64,000 nt of DNA from Pestalotiopsis fici W106-1 (taxonomy: Eukaryota; Ascomycota; Sordariomycetes; Amphisphaeriales; Sporocadaceae): positions 2,496,619 through 2,560,618 of the forward strand of contig NW_006917092.1 in assembly GCF_000516985.1 (NCBI RefSeq). Reading direction: 5' to 3'. Shown one piece after another: positions 1-11,338 of this stretch. Numbering within the stretch: the first letter of the stretch is position 1; each line of letters opens with the position of its first letter. A program made the position numbers and the translations under genes. Below the pieces are notes generated by a model that worked only from the letters and a program-made list of their open reading frames with translations, made no database searches and was not told the DNA's origin.

Positions 1-983
1 GTCGGGAATGTTGGAGAGCAAGGCTCGGTAATAGCGGATTGTAACGTGATGTCGCTTCGGTCATCGTCTCTGGAGTCGAACTTGCTAAATCCAGGGGAAG
101 AGGGCGTCGTGCCGCTGTGATCGTCGCGCTCAACTGTCATTTGCTCCATGACTAGCTTGAGCTCTACGAGCTGTTCCTGCTGTGACCGTAACAATCCCTC
201 CGTGTCGGCTAACTGGGCCTTCAAGAGGTCGTTCTTGCGCTGAACCGCATCTTGTTCCCTTTGCGCTTCCTCCTTTGCAGAAATGACCATCTTATTAGCC
301 TCCTCGAACAAGGCCTGCGTCAAGTTCTCCAGCTCCTGTTCAATCTTCTTCTTTTCCCTGTCAACCTCGGCCTTGGCTCTGCGTTCTTCTGCAAGACGTA
401 GTAGTAGCTGGGCTTTCTCGCGCTCCATAGTGGACTTCTTGATCCAGACGTCGCCAGATAGTTTTTCGTTCTGAAGTGCTATCGTTGCTTCCAGTTCGCG
501 ATTCTTTTCCCTTGCTTCCTCCAACTCCTGCCGTGTCGATGCAAGGCTGTCGTCCAACGAGGTTTGATGGTTGATTGCGTTGATGAGCTTGGTGCTCAGG
601 GCAGCAACTTCGTTATCAAGGTCAGGGTGGTGCACTGGCGTCTCGGAGCCACCAGTCGAGTTTTTCCTAGGATCGGGTGATGTCGTGAACTCCTCATCAT
701 CTGCAAGCGATTGGTTTGAATGTTTCCTGCGTGGTTGTTGTGGGACCTCCAGAGACGACGGTTCTCTCGACGGAGAGGACATGCCCGTTGTCCTCGGAGA
801 AGTAGCCGATCTGGCAGGAGACTGCTCTCTGGTGCTAGAGTTTGATGCTTGCGAAAAACTTGAAAAGGAACGTAAATGACCAAAAGGACGTTGGGGTTTT
901 GGACTGGAGCTCTGGTGCTGCGTCCAGGCTGAAATGTGAATGAAGCTGAAGAACGGAGCATTAGCGATTGTGGTTGATGACAT
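1..983 (-). CDS. SEC2: Sec2-type Rab guanine nucleotide exchange factor, 5' part (runs off left edge)
   Basis: Reading the minus strand from the ATG at 983-981 gives 327 codons without a stop up to the window edge, so the C-terminal part lies outside. The first ~100 residues are Ser/Pro-rich and probably disordered. From about residue 130 the protein becomes a continuous charged coiled coil. Around residues 215-260 it contains LTQALFEEANKMV followed by a heptad-rich stretch, which I recognise as the Sec2p GEF coiled coil of yeast Sec2 and animal Rabin8. This family activates the Sec4/Rab8 GTPase on secretory vesicles during polarised exocytosis, important at hyphal tips. No intron is needed in the visible part. 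The start is the first in-frame ATG. Family assignment rests on the coiled-coil motif; another coiled-coil trafficking protein is possible but less likely. Confidence 0.8.
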   Translation of the reverse strand, partial: MSSTTIANAPFFSFIHISAWTQHQSSSPKPQRPFGHLRSFSSFSQASNSSTREQSPARSATSPRTTGMSSPSREPSSLEVPQQPRRKHSNQSLADDEEFTTSPDPRKNSTGGSETPVHHPDLDNEVAALSTKLINAINHQTSLDDSLASTRQELEEAREKNRELEATIALQNEKLSGDVWIKKSTMEREKAQLLLRLAEERRAKAEVDREKKKIEQELENLTQALFEEANKMVISAKEEAQREQDAVQRKNDLLKAQLADTEGLLRSQQEQLVELKLVMEQMTVERDDHSGTTPSSPGFSKFDSRDDDRSDITLQSAITEPCSPTFP

Positions 984-3900
984 AACAATGATGAGGATGC
1001 GAAAGGGATTGGCGGTTAAAGTGATGTGCCAAATTCAATTGAGCAAGCCGCGAAGGCATGCGTGCCATTTTGAAACCAAGAGTTCAAATGAACCAAGGTG
1101 CGACTGTACATGACATGGGGATCATTGTTGTTATTGTTGTTGTGTTTGTATGCACTTACGAGTCCATCTTGGTTGGCGGATAGACCTTGGGAGGTCCGGA
1201 TCCAGCTCCAGCGAGCAATTAGGGATTCAGCTCCTGGATTCGGACTTGAAGCTTGGCGCTCCTGGCAGCTCGGGTCGGTCGTCGTCGATTAAGACGCGAA
1301 TCTCCGGCAGTGACTAGAGCCAAAGTCCGAAAGCCAAAAAGGGCTGCTGGAAAGGCCACTGAAGGTCGGCAGCAGCAGAAACTTTTTTTTCTGCTGTGTT
1401 GTTTTGTTGATCAAGGTTTAGGTGAGAGAGACCTGACCCTATTGTCGCGGCAGGAGAGACAATCCACAAGCGACCCGAAGGGGAGGTGGCGGTTCGGTGG
1501 AAAAACGTAGTGTCCGGATGGGCCTAATAAGCGAGGATTAACATTAGGCTATCGAAAATTCAGGGCGAGCTCGCGCCGAGGGTCGATCAAATGTGGTCCG
1601 TGACGGCAACTTCCAGGATTGTAGCTGTGTGTAGGTGTGTCTAATGTTGAGAAAGGCACAACAATGTAGACAAATGTTTTGTTGTTGAAGAAAATATGCG
1701 AATCTAGTCGAGATGAAAAAGAGGCTGTGCAGTGCGGGAGCAACAATATCTAAGTAGTAGTAGCTTGCTGATAGGTAATTGTACTGGGAAGGGAGATCGG
1801 AAAGCAGATGCAGACCCAAGACCTGCAGATGCATGGCCTTTTTGCGGAGAAGAGGTGCTCCAGTGATGAGCTTAGGCGGCGATGGGCGACAAGGGTAGAT
1901 GAGGTTTGGAGGTCCCAGCTGACGAAAGTACTGGGCTAGGGGCCGACAAGTACAAATTGTACATGGGCGATGCATCTGCGCTACCTAGACTAGAACACGG
2001 CTACAAGGACAAGTACCTAGACTAGATGATGGCCTCACGCAGCGCCCAGGCGAAAAAGAGAGTGATTTAAGCGCTGGCCGACGCGAAGCCCTGCGACGCT
2101 GAAGCAAGAAAACGTGGGCTCTTGGGCTGGGCTCCAGAAAAAACCGTGCAAAAAAGGCTCCTCATTTCGCTCACGGCTCCTTCCAACGGCCCTGTCAGTG
2201 CATGCAGGTCGTGACAGGGTCCTGTCAGAAGATGGTGTAGCGGAAACTCGAATGAGTGGACGCCTGTTTCTGCTCTGCTCTGCAACCAGCCAAGCCCGTC
2301 CAGCGAATGGACGACGCCCATGACTCGATTGTGCCGCTGTCGTCTGTGTTGTTCGCCTCTTGTTCTTATTCCCATCCAAGCAGCAACAAGCTCGACCAGC
2401 CAACCGGATGTGCAACCAACCTACTGTGCACATAACGCCCCCATGACTGAATGGCTGACGGCAGGATCAACTGTTACCGAAAAGAGGGGAAGAAGGGTTT
2501 GGGGCAACGTGAACAATCAACTTGGTGTGCTGTTGAGGGGAAATGTTGCATAATGGCCGCCCTTGCACTGCGTAGCTGGTCACGCCCAAACGCTGAACTA
2601 CCAGGCAGGCTGGCAAGGTAGCGTCCCGTGACCTTGATAGTATAATCGCTCGTGTAAACCGAGTACATTCGTAGTATGATGTTGTGTTGGATATGACGAA
2701 TAGTAGGTCGGACAATCAAGTTGCATTACCTAAGACTATTCTTTTTGTTCCATGGCACTGGCAACTGCTAACCGGCACATTATCTCCAAGATCATCCGAA
2801 ATGATGTGCACCTGTGGGCAGTGTAGATTAGATAGATACGTCAGATCTCATCTCGCGCACATTTCCATAGCAAGCACTGGCTTTGGCCTAGCTGACGATT
2901 ACATAGTTGATTCACCAACCGAGCCAACCCTTCGTACATGAGATACTTGCATCGTAGGTGGGTTTTGCAGGTAACAGATTAGTATTATACCCGCTTTGCC
3001 GCCATGTTCGTCATGAATCGGCGCGCCGCGGTGGTTCCAAGCTTTTAGCGTCCATCGTATCCACGGACCCCTGGCAAAAAAGCTCTCTAGGCTTGGCCGG
3101 CCTTGGGTGTCACGACCGAAACCACACTGTCTTCTTTTCCCCGTAATTGGCACGCAAATATGGACCAGTGCGTGCCAGGAAAAGGTGAGCGACGCAGCAG
3201 AGTTTGCGCCGAGCTGATCTAGCACCGAGAGTTCCAAGGGTGACAGAAATTTTCTGCTTACCCATCGACAGACGGGCAGTCCAGAATTCTAGACGCGAGG
3301 GTTTGAGTCGTGTCTGCCGAGGATCGTTGAATCCAAACGGCCAGGCACAGAATTCCAGACTCGTATGGGCATTTCATTCAGGAACTCAAAGTCACCTGAA
3401 AGCTGAGCGCCAAGGGCACAATCATGGTCCAGATCCGTCAGCCGCAAGTAACAATTCGTTGTTGCAACGCAGCAGCTGCTACTAGCAGCTTAGTATGGAA
3501 GATAGTAACCAAGGTCCCAGGCTCGGGGAGGGCCGTGGAGCACAATCCCTCTTTGGGGCCAGAACCCCGTTCGCTGGCAGCAATTGTTGGGGCTCTCGGG
3601 GCGGAGGGAATCAATCATCGCGTGGCCCCGATGATAGCGCGTTCTCTACGGAATACTTTTGCTATCTCGCCCATCCTGATGAGTGATGTTAATGAAATGG
3701 GTCAACGATGAGAGGCCGCATATCGTATTTCGTGGGATTCGCTCGTACTATAGTGTAGATAGGTAGGTCGTATCCGCCCGCGGTGGAGGATTCGAACCGC
3801 ATGCTCATCACCCCAGGTCTGCAGGTCTGCAGGTTTGCCAGTCTACTAACCTTAGGTATGTATCTGCCTTTCCGGTGGTTCCTGGTCCTCCCTCTCTGAA

Positions 3901-6618
3901 CGCGAGTGTGAGATGAGCACTCACGGTCCCAGACCCCAACCGACCAACCCCCGACATCCCCCCCTCGTCATCACAAAAAGAGGTGATCAGACGGCACAGC
4001 GGCGGCAGGACCCCGGCGTTGCAGGGCCAAGAGCAAGGCGAGGGGAAGCATCGAGAAACACAAGTCGCATCTTGAGATCAGGCGACTGCGACGGTCCCAT
4101 GAACGCAACAATGATCTCACTGGGCAGCAAGCATTGGTAGTACCGTCCGTCGGTTTCGGGACAAGCACCGCTATGTCAAGTTGTGAACCGAGCTCAAAAG
4201 GTCCCCGACTTTTGATCCCATTGAGTTCAGTCAGGTACGAAAATACGTAGCAGACCCCACTATGGAGCTTGATGGCGTTCTCGAATCTGGTGTAGCCTGA
4301 GCCTTTTTCCTCTCCACGGCAGTAAGCCACAGCTTCACCAAAGTCCCCCAGAATACAAAGTGTCAAATCGTGGGTAAACCTTGTCCTGAATCGTCGAGCA
4401 CAATTATACTTTGGGGAGGTCTTTTCACAAACGACGTCGAGACCGGCGCCGAGCTTGATTATTCGCTCTCCCGACGCCTGTCGGACCGGAGCCTGGAGGT
4501 ACCTACAACGAGGCTGAACAACATCGTCCATGTTGACTGTTCTTGTCTGACACTCAATTGATCAACTTGATTGGCAGATCAATGTGACCGGTAAGCAATA
4601 TTCATGACTGCAGTGTAGATCTCCAGAGGCCCTGCCTATATTTGAAGCTCAAGACAGGCATGTATATTTCTCCCTATGGTTCATAAAGACCTTGGTGCTC
4701 ACATAATGCAGATAGCCAAGGACGACGTGCAATCTTACCAAGTCGAAATCTCGTGCTCTCAATCAACTCAATGTGAGCTTCCGTCTGTGTAGTTTGAACA
4801 TTCCCATGTAATAGATCTATGTAGCAATGAATTGACTTCCTTGGAACTGCACTTGCTGTTCAGTTTTATCCTGCAATCGACTGCTCTAGAATAAAGTTTC
4901 ATCTGAATTATCACCAGCAGCCTGTTCAATACACGATGTACACGGTATATCTTTATTTGAGATGACTTTGATATACGTAATCCTTCACTCCCATTACAGG
5001 CGCCCAAATCACCCCACAGTAACGGCCAGTGTGGCGTTTATATAAATGCGCCGTTCAACCGTTGATTGAATGTAGATAGTCCAAGCATTGCTGTCCGACT
5101 CGCTATTCCTGGTGCACACTCCGGGGCAGCATAAATTCGTATTCATCTGACCAACACTCACTCGGCAGCTCGTGTTTAGATGCTTGTTTCGATAATACGA
5201 CGCCGTCGTCGCCAAAGGTATACACTGCATAGATTGCCCCCAAAACTGCGGAGCGGAGTAGAACAGCACGTGGGGGCGGGAAGCGGAGGCTAGAAGCTGG
5301 AGCTATCCGATGCTTCTTCTCGATTCTGTTCTGTAGCCTCTTTGTCAACTTCGTATACTTATTTTGGTCTTGACAATGTAACCCGCCCATGGACTGTAGG
5401 AGGAGGATTGCATAAGGCAAGTCCTGCCCTACATTGCTGTCCGCTGCTTGGTTAATAGGCATCAAGCTAGTGATGAACCTGCAATTTCCCTCATGATTGA
5501 TGGCTTACTTCGTCTGAAAATGCCTCGCCTGCAATAAACGCCGGACGTCCCGTGCTACGGGGCGATACTGCGCAGCATAGCAATGGCCCCAATATTTCTC
5601 TTTTTTCCCCTTCTCCGACAGAAACACGACAGCTTATTGCGCGTCCTTGTTGTCACTCGAATGGGGGTCACATATCGGATACGGCCCTGAGGGAGAAACG
5701 CCACTCCAAACAATCACCGTGCTTATGTGGCTTGCTGCCATTGAGCCAACACACTCGGTACAACTGCTTGTGCGAGCAACATGCGGGTTAGCCGGCTTGT
5801 TGGTACTACTATCACAAACGACCACGACGATCAGGGCTCCATTTTCTTCCACCTACGGTACACCTGAGAATTCCAAAGCCCCAGATTCCCGTAACGTCAA
5901 ACGTCTGTTGTAGCTATTTGTAGAAGCGGGGTCCCGATCCGCTTCGCTGGCACGGGCGCTCTCTCAGCAAGCCATTGCCAATCATCTCGTCCAGGTAATG
6001 CAAGAATAGGATCTTCAGAGGCAGTGCATTGAGCTGCTTGGATAGTAGGTGTTCCGAGTGCTCTGAAGAGGCCCATTGCGATCGTTGAACTTGACAGACG
6101 ATCCTGTCGTTCCTTTCGTCCAGTTGTGACAATCAATGCCGTTTCATTTCAAGTCGACGCGCACATCTCAACCTCTCTGCTTACTTCCCCCAGTAGTGGG
6201 TCACTTAGCCAGCTGTATAAGTCTTGCACGGATTCATAATGACTACAATATGATCCACACGTCGTTGCCGAGGACCTTGTGTAAGTAACGAGCATGTCAT
6301 TCAGAATTTGCAGTAGTCTTTGCATGGTTGGAATGTCATGTTATTGTATCTCACTGCATATCTCACTGCAGTACAGATGCAGATTTTGTAGCTTGCATTG
6401 CTAATTGTGTCTACCTGCTCCACAAGAGCTTGACAAAGATTGGCCAACTTTCGATGACTTGAGACCTGGAGGTTGACTAAAACACCGCATTGACAAGAGG
6501 AACTTTGTATCCGTGTTGAGCATGCTGTTATAATATCTAGCTACCTCTGGGCATCCACAAATCAGCCAATGGCGGGACCTGGTTGCTCAACTTCACAATG
6601 ATCGCAACCGTAAAAGAC
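984..6618. other. 5.6 kb intergenic region, no supported gene
   Basis: Open frames here are short, overlap on both strands, and show neither recognisable domains nor sensible splice joins. It includes the upstream region of the SEC2-like gene, with a TTG-rich simple tract near 1122-1147. A partial tRNA-like T-loop at about 3790 does not fold into a cloverleaf. I see nothing else. Confidence 0.5.
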
Positions 6619-7106
6619 TCAAACCCAAGTAGCATTCGCAGAAGTGGAATGTCCCTTGTGAGCCTGCACCACGTTTTGGACTCGCTTCTCAAGAACCGTC
6701 TCGAGCGGAATGTCCAGATCAGAGGTCGTCGTGGGCAACTCCAAGGTCTTGGAGTGGTGGGTAATGGAGACATCAATAGTGTCGACGGAAATAGACCCAG
6801 CAAACTTGGCAGCACGCGGGTCGAGAGTAAACTCGGGCTCGGAGGAGCTCGAGAACGTGGCTGTGGCTCCAGGAAAGTCCTCAAAGATAATGCTTTCATC
6901 AGGGGTAGCATAAGTGATTGTCGGCCTCGTGTGGGTGACAGTTCTCTGCCCTCGCATGGTTGTTGTCTGCGTGACAGGTCTGTGTACTGGATTAATATAC
7001 TTTGTTCTTTCTCCCCGGAGATGATGATAACTACAAAGGATACTTACGTGATCGGTTTAGCCATGATGGCTTGCACAAGAGCCGCGATGATGAGTTTGCT
7101 CAACAT
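6619..7106 (-). CDS. small secreted protein, two exons
   Basis: Exon 1 is 7106-7048 and exon 2 is 6979-6619, separated by a 68 bp intron with donor GTAAGT and acceptor ACAG. The splice joins the frames exactly to give 139 residues. The N-terminus (MLSKLIIAALVQAIMAKP) is a short hydrophobic signal-peptide-like segment, followed by a Thr-rich linker and a body without cysteines. The middle contains a predicted beta-rich stretch (FEDFPGATATF, then SISVDTIDVSITHH). I do not recognise the family. It may be a secreted or wall-associated protein, or an effector-like protein; the absence of Cys argues against the usual small cysteine-rich effector type. Support comes from the intron and signal peptide, not homology. 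Confidence 0.5.
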
Positions 7107-7757
7107 TTTGGATGATATAAGATCTTGTTGACAAATTCCACAAGAACCTCGGGCGACTTTGTCTTTGGTTTTGTTAACTGTTGTTGATTGTTCTTCAAGC
7201 GTTGCGTTCGATGCCTGTCTTCTCCAAGATCCCGCCTTGACTTGTGTTCTTCAAGGACTTTTTATAATCCTTCTCGACAGCGTCCCAGCCTCCGCAAGAA
7301 TCCCCAAGCATCACCAGCACAACCTCTGTTGCGCGTCATTCAGCCCTCGAGGGCGATGACTATCAGATCAAGTTCAGCTCGACTCCATAGAGGCTGGCAA
7401 AATGCCAAGCATACTAACTGTTGCGGTAAGGAGCAGCGCCAAGTCGAGACAGATCTCCCTAGATCTTTTTCGCACAAAACCCACCCTGTATCTAATATGC
7501 ATGTCTATCCATTCCAGCGCAATTGAATATCACCGAAGTCCCCGAAGCGCGTACATGATTGACTAGAATCCTGTCTATTATCGTAATGACTACGCCAGAT
7601 TCGGAATTGTTCAGATGCGTCATAAAGGCCGAGATGCAGATTAGACGGCGAAAGATGAAACAAAATATTGAGGGGATCGAGATATATATCGCGCTACCTC
7701 GTCAACCCGAAGGAGAGGCAGACCAATATTATTTTACACCCGGGACCTCCAATCTGC
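7107..7757. other. intergenic, nothing seen
   Basis: Promoter-side sequence of the small secreted protein gene. Open frames on the plus strand near 7560-7960 partly lie opposite the 94-residue gene and have no features of their own. Confidence 0.5.
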
Positions 7758-8042
7758 TTATTTCTTCTCGTCCTTCCCCCGACTCGTATACAACTTTTCC
7801 GCCCTTTCGCTCTTACTACCCCGTGGTACCGTCGCCTCCGCACCGCCCTCGAGCCGCTCGAGCGAGTCTTCGATTAACCCTATGTGCCCGCGCAAGGTCC
7901 CCTCGAGCTCGTCCATTCGAGCTTCGTGCTCCTGTAGGTTATACTCGTGGTGACTCTTGAAGTAGAGTGTTACGGCGCCCAGTGCGGTCAAATTGGCCAT
8001 GCCCAGCGCATTAGTCAGTGCTGGTGAGCGCAGAAGGGACAT
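7758..8042 (-). CDS. small membrane-anchored coiled-coil protein (94 aa)
   Basis: From the ATG at 8042 the frame gives 94 residues. Residues about 8-28 form a hydrophobic segment (ALTNALGMANLTALGAVTLYF), consistent with one membrane span or a mitochondrial-type anchor. They are followed by a charged helix rich in E/D/R with heptad spacing (residues about 30-65) and a Lys/Glu-rich tail. The frame is open further upstream to 8276, but those residues lack protein-like character and the internal Met is the natural start. I do not recognise a family; size and layout resemble small mitochondrial or ER membrane factors of fungi. No intron is required. Confidence 0.5.
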   Translation of the reverse strand: MSLLRSPALTNALGMANLTALGAVTLYFKSHHEYNLQEHEARMDELEGTLRGHIGLIEDSLERLEGGAEATVPRGSKSERAEKLYTSRGKDEKK

Positions 8043-8486
8043 TGTGGGAAAAGACAAAGTGATATACGTGATGACAATGTCAATTGGCGTATCGATGAGT
8101 GCGTGTGTGGATTGACACAAGAGGCAGTGTAAAGAAAATACTTGTAGTTTGATATGCCAACCGTTTTTCATATTTTCGAAACATACAGTAGCTATCTCCT
8201 GGGCATATAGCCCACTAGTATATATACCTACGTACCTAAGTAATGAGTTACGATGCATACCAAGTGTTAGCGTCATAGAACCACATAAAGCTTAAACATG
8301 GACGGGGCTTTCGATTGAGAGCAAAGACCGAAAAACTTGGGCAGGTTCTAAATGAGCCAGAATGCATGATCCCAATGTTGGTTCGCAATGGAGAAAGTAA
8401 GGGTTCGCAATGAGTTTCACTGTCATCTGGAGCCACTTGGTTTATATAATATACAAGTTTCTTGAAACCATAGCATCAACTTCTCT
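8043..8486. other. intergenic, nothing seen
   Basis: Lies between the small membrane protein and the 3' end of the sedolisin gene; both are on the minus strand. It would hold the promoter of the former and the terminator of the latter, but I cannot point to a specific signal. Confidence 0.4.
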
Positions 8487-10591
8487 TTACGGCAGGCTCA
8501 TAAAAAGCTCCAACATCTTGGGGTAATTTGGCGTGCCGAGGCCAGTGACGGGGTCCTATTTGCACAATTAGTTATCGCGAAAATTATTGCCAAGAGGCGG
8601 AATTTGGAGATGCTCACCCATCCCTTGGCACAGCTAAAGCCCTTGGTACCACATCCGGGGTTGTTGCCAGTGACAATATCATTCAACACGTCGGGGTTCT
8701 CATATAGGGTTGGGTTGACGAATCCAACGGGCGACTTGCCTGCGGCAAGTCTCTCCTCGTTGATACGAGTGATGAGGGCACCAAAGATGGGCGAAGAAGC
8801 GCTCGTACCACCCTCAGTTCCCAGACGACCTTGCACGTAGACTGCAATGTTGTCGCCATTGGCAGCCACGTCAGGGATACCGCGGCCGTCGCGGTTGTAG
8901 ACACCACTACTAGTCTCGTAGCTACCGTTGGTGTAGTACGCATAAGTCGGGTTGGCCGTGTCGTAGTAGGTCTGCACGGCGGCAGCCTGGTAGTCGGGCA
9001 CCGGGAAGATGTTGGAGAACCCACCTCCCGAGCCGAAGCTCTTAGTGGCAACTTCGGGATCGTTGACGGTGTTGCCCGTGGGAATATAGGTAGAGCCGAC
9101 ATTGGTGAGCCATGGGCAACTGTTGGGCTGGGTCGGCGAGAATACCTTGCCACTCTTGAGACAGCCATTGGCCGCAGCTCCGGTCGAGCCCGCGTAGCCA
9201 GCAACGCCCGTATCGCCACTTGCGACAAAGATACTGACACCTTGGAGACCGAGCTTAAGGAATTCATTACACTGACGCTGCTGGTAGTAGGCCGGAAGAT
9301 CTGACTCCTGCTCACCATACGAGATTGAGATTACGTTGGTCGGCGTATAGACGCCGCATTGCAATTCGCCCTTGTATCCATTTGCATGGCTGTCAGGATA
9401 GGTCGGGTCCAGATCCGGGTCATTACCGCACTCTCCATCAGAGCAGTATGTGCAGTAGGAGCCGTCCAGAGCATCAAAAAAGGTATTGAAGATACCCGTA
9501 GCATTGCCTCCTCCTGCAGCATAGAAGGCATCATCGGTCTGGTAGTCGATGGTGGTCTGCGGGTAGATGATGGGAATAGCCAGCTCAAAGTCCAAGTTGC
9601 TCTCGCCACCAGCCTTGGAGACAGCAACAGGGGCAGTACCACCATCAATTCCGTCCAGGGCCGGTCCCCATCCAGCTGGAATGTAAGATGCGTACTTGGT
9701 GTAGAAAGAGTTCAAATCAGCTTGAGCGTAGTAATCTCCCTCCTCGAAGATACCCATGGAATTGTTGGATGACACCGGGGAGGTGGAATTCAGTGCATCG
9801 AATTCATACAGCGCTCGGAGACAGGCTGGCGATATAGCTGTGGCGCATGTAGCTGCAGCATCCGTGTCCATCAGAGAAACGGTCGACTCATCAAGCGCTG
9901 CGAAAGGGCGAAGACGGTTCCTCGACCTCCTGATTGCGTGCTCGAAGTCACGAGCAATGATATCCTCGGATCTTCGCAGACGACTTGTGATGTCGACACC
10001 CTTCACACCAGGCGTGACATAATCGATATGCTTGGTCAGGTGCTTGGGTATGGCATAGCTCTCAGTGTCGGTAACCAGACGTCCCTTCTTGTTCTCGTGG
10101 ATCATGTACTCGGCATGCAGCAGGTTCTCTGCCTCCTCAAGAGAGGCCTCGAAAGCAAGCCACAGCTTATTGTCAGTATGCTTGATCCTCCTGAATTATG
10201 ATGTTAGCTATGCAAGGGGTAAAGTAACATAATGCCGAACATACCCTTCAGAGATGCCATTCTCCACAAGCCATTGCTTCACGGCCTCGACAGTCGAGTC
10301 CGATGGCTTGAATGCCTCAATCACATCCTCCGACGTCCAGTGCTTGCCATACTTCTCCGACTTTGGGTGCGATACATCCATGAGCCATTGTGGCGCCTGG
10401 TCGAGGTTGCTCTGTTTCAAGCCGATACGCATCGGCAATTGAAGCTTTCCGTCTGGTCGGCTTCGTTTCCGGAGTCCAATCTCCATCTCGCTGGTTCGCT
10501 GCTCATGCACGACGTGCGTGTCAGGAATCGCCAAGGCAGCCGCAAGGCCGCCCAGCCAGGAGGCTGCTATAGTCCAGCTGGTTACTCTCAT
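8487..10591 (-). CDS. secreted sedolisin (peptidase family S53, tripeptidyl-peptidase type)
   Basis: Three exons, 10591-10245, 10190-8618 and 8555-8487, with introns of 54 and 62 bp, join into 662 residues. The chosen Met starts a signal peptide (MRVTSWTIAASWLGGLAAALA); a frame extending 24 residues further upstream would bury it. A pro-kumamolisin activation propeptide follows. The catalytic domain shows the S53 Glu/Asp pair in GGESNLD (E312, D316), the oxyanion Asp in ASGDTG (D442) and the nucleophile in GGTSAS (S579). The C-terminal calcium site is NDI with GWDPVTGLGTPNY; the last intron splits that motif, which confirms the splice. Fungal members are acid-active secreted peptidases that remove tripeptides or cut internally. 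Subfamily (SedB-like tripeptidyl peptidase versus endopeptidase) cannot be decided from the sequence alone. Confidence 0.93.
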
Positions 10592-11338
10592 TGCGAATCG
10601 AGTCTTGGGAAGCCTATACACTAAGCAGAACAGAGTCGCCAAGGTCTTGGAAAGCCATGGCAATGGGAACGGCCAAGAAACGCCTACTTATGGTGTTTAA
10701 TCATTGCGAGTACATTTGGCAGACCTTCCTAGATCGGTAATCCTGAAATGGTACCATGCTGCGGCGCCAAAAGCAATGCCACCTTGACCTGGTAGACACA
10801 CGAATGACTATAAATGGGTGGTGGGACTGTGTAAAAGACGGCAATCTCGTCTGCTTTCGAGGTGGATGACTGCTACACAGTATTGCTTAGATGAACTGCC
10901 CGATGGGGCTTTGGCTTTGCCGTGACGATCTGTTCACAGCCATGTTCCTGTTAAGGAATGCGACATTTCTTAGCGCAACCAACCAGGGTTCTGCAGATGG
11001 GTCGTCATGATCGTTTGGGGAAGGTGAACACCCCGTCGGCTTTTCGTAGTTTGCAGGGGTCATTCCCACACTATGCATCGTCTGGTGCAGAAATAGATTC
11101 AACCTTTATCATGACGACCACATTGGGGCCCAACATCAGGCGAATTGATTACTCGAGATTCCGTTTGTCGTGGGATATCGCAAAATCAGCCCCATTTTGG
11201 CTTTAATTTATGGCTGGTACCAACAAAGCAGCGAAGTATGTGTAGAAAAGCTTTCGCTCCGAATGTGCTCGTCGCTGTAATGAATCCAATGCGCACCAAG
11301 AGTAAAGCTTACAATCGGTATCAGCTCAAGTAGAGAGT
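10592..11338. other. intergenic, nothing seen
   Basis: Upstream region of the sedolisin gene and 3' flank of the F-box/membrane gene. No open frame with protein-like features. Confidence 0.5.

Noticed and set aside
2035..2433. Overlapping frames of about 100-130 codons on both strands
   Set aside because: Mutually overlapping and without motifs; typical of GC-richer intergenic DNA.
3780..3855. tRNA-like sequence on the minus strand with a perfect B-box-like TTCGAATCC element
   Set aside because: T-stem has two mismatches and no 7-bp acceptor stem pairs with the expected 5' end; no cloverleaf could be drawn.
3971..4531. 186-codon minus-strand frame
   Set aside because: No start context, domain, or intron support, and composition resembles non-coding frames around it.
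7758..8276. Longer 172-residue version of the small membrane protein
   Set aside because: The extra N-terminal residues lack protein-like character, and the internal Met precedes the hydrophobic segment directly.
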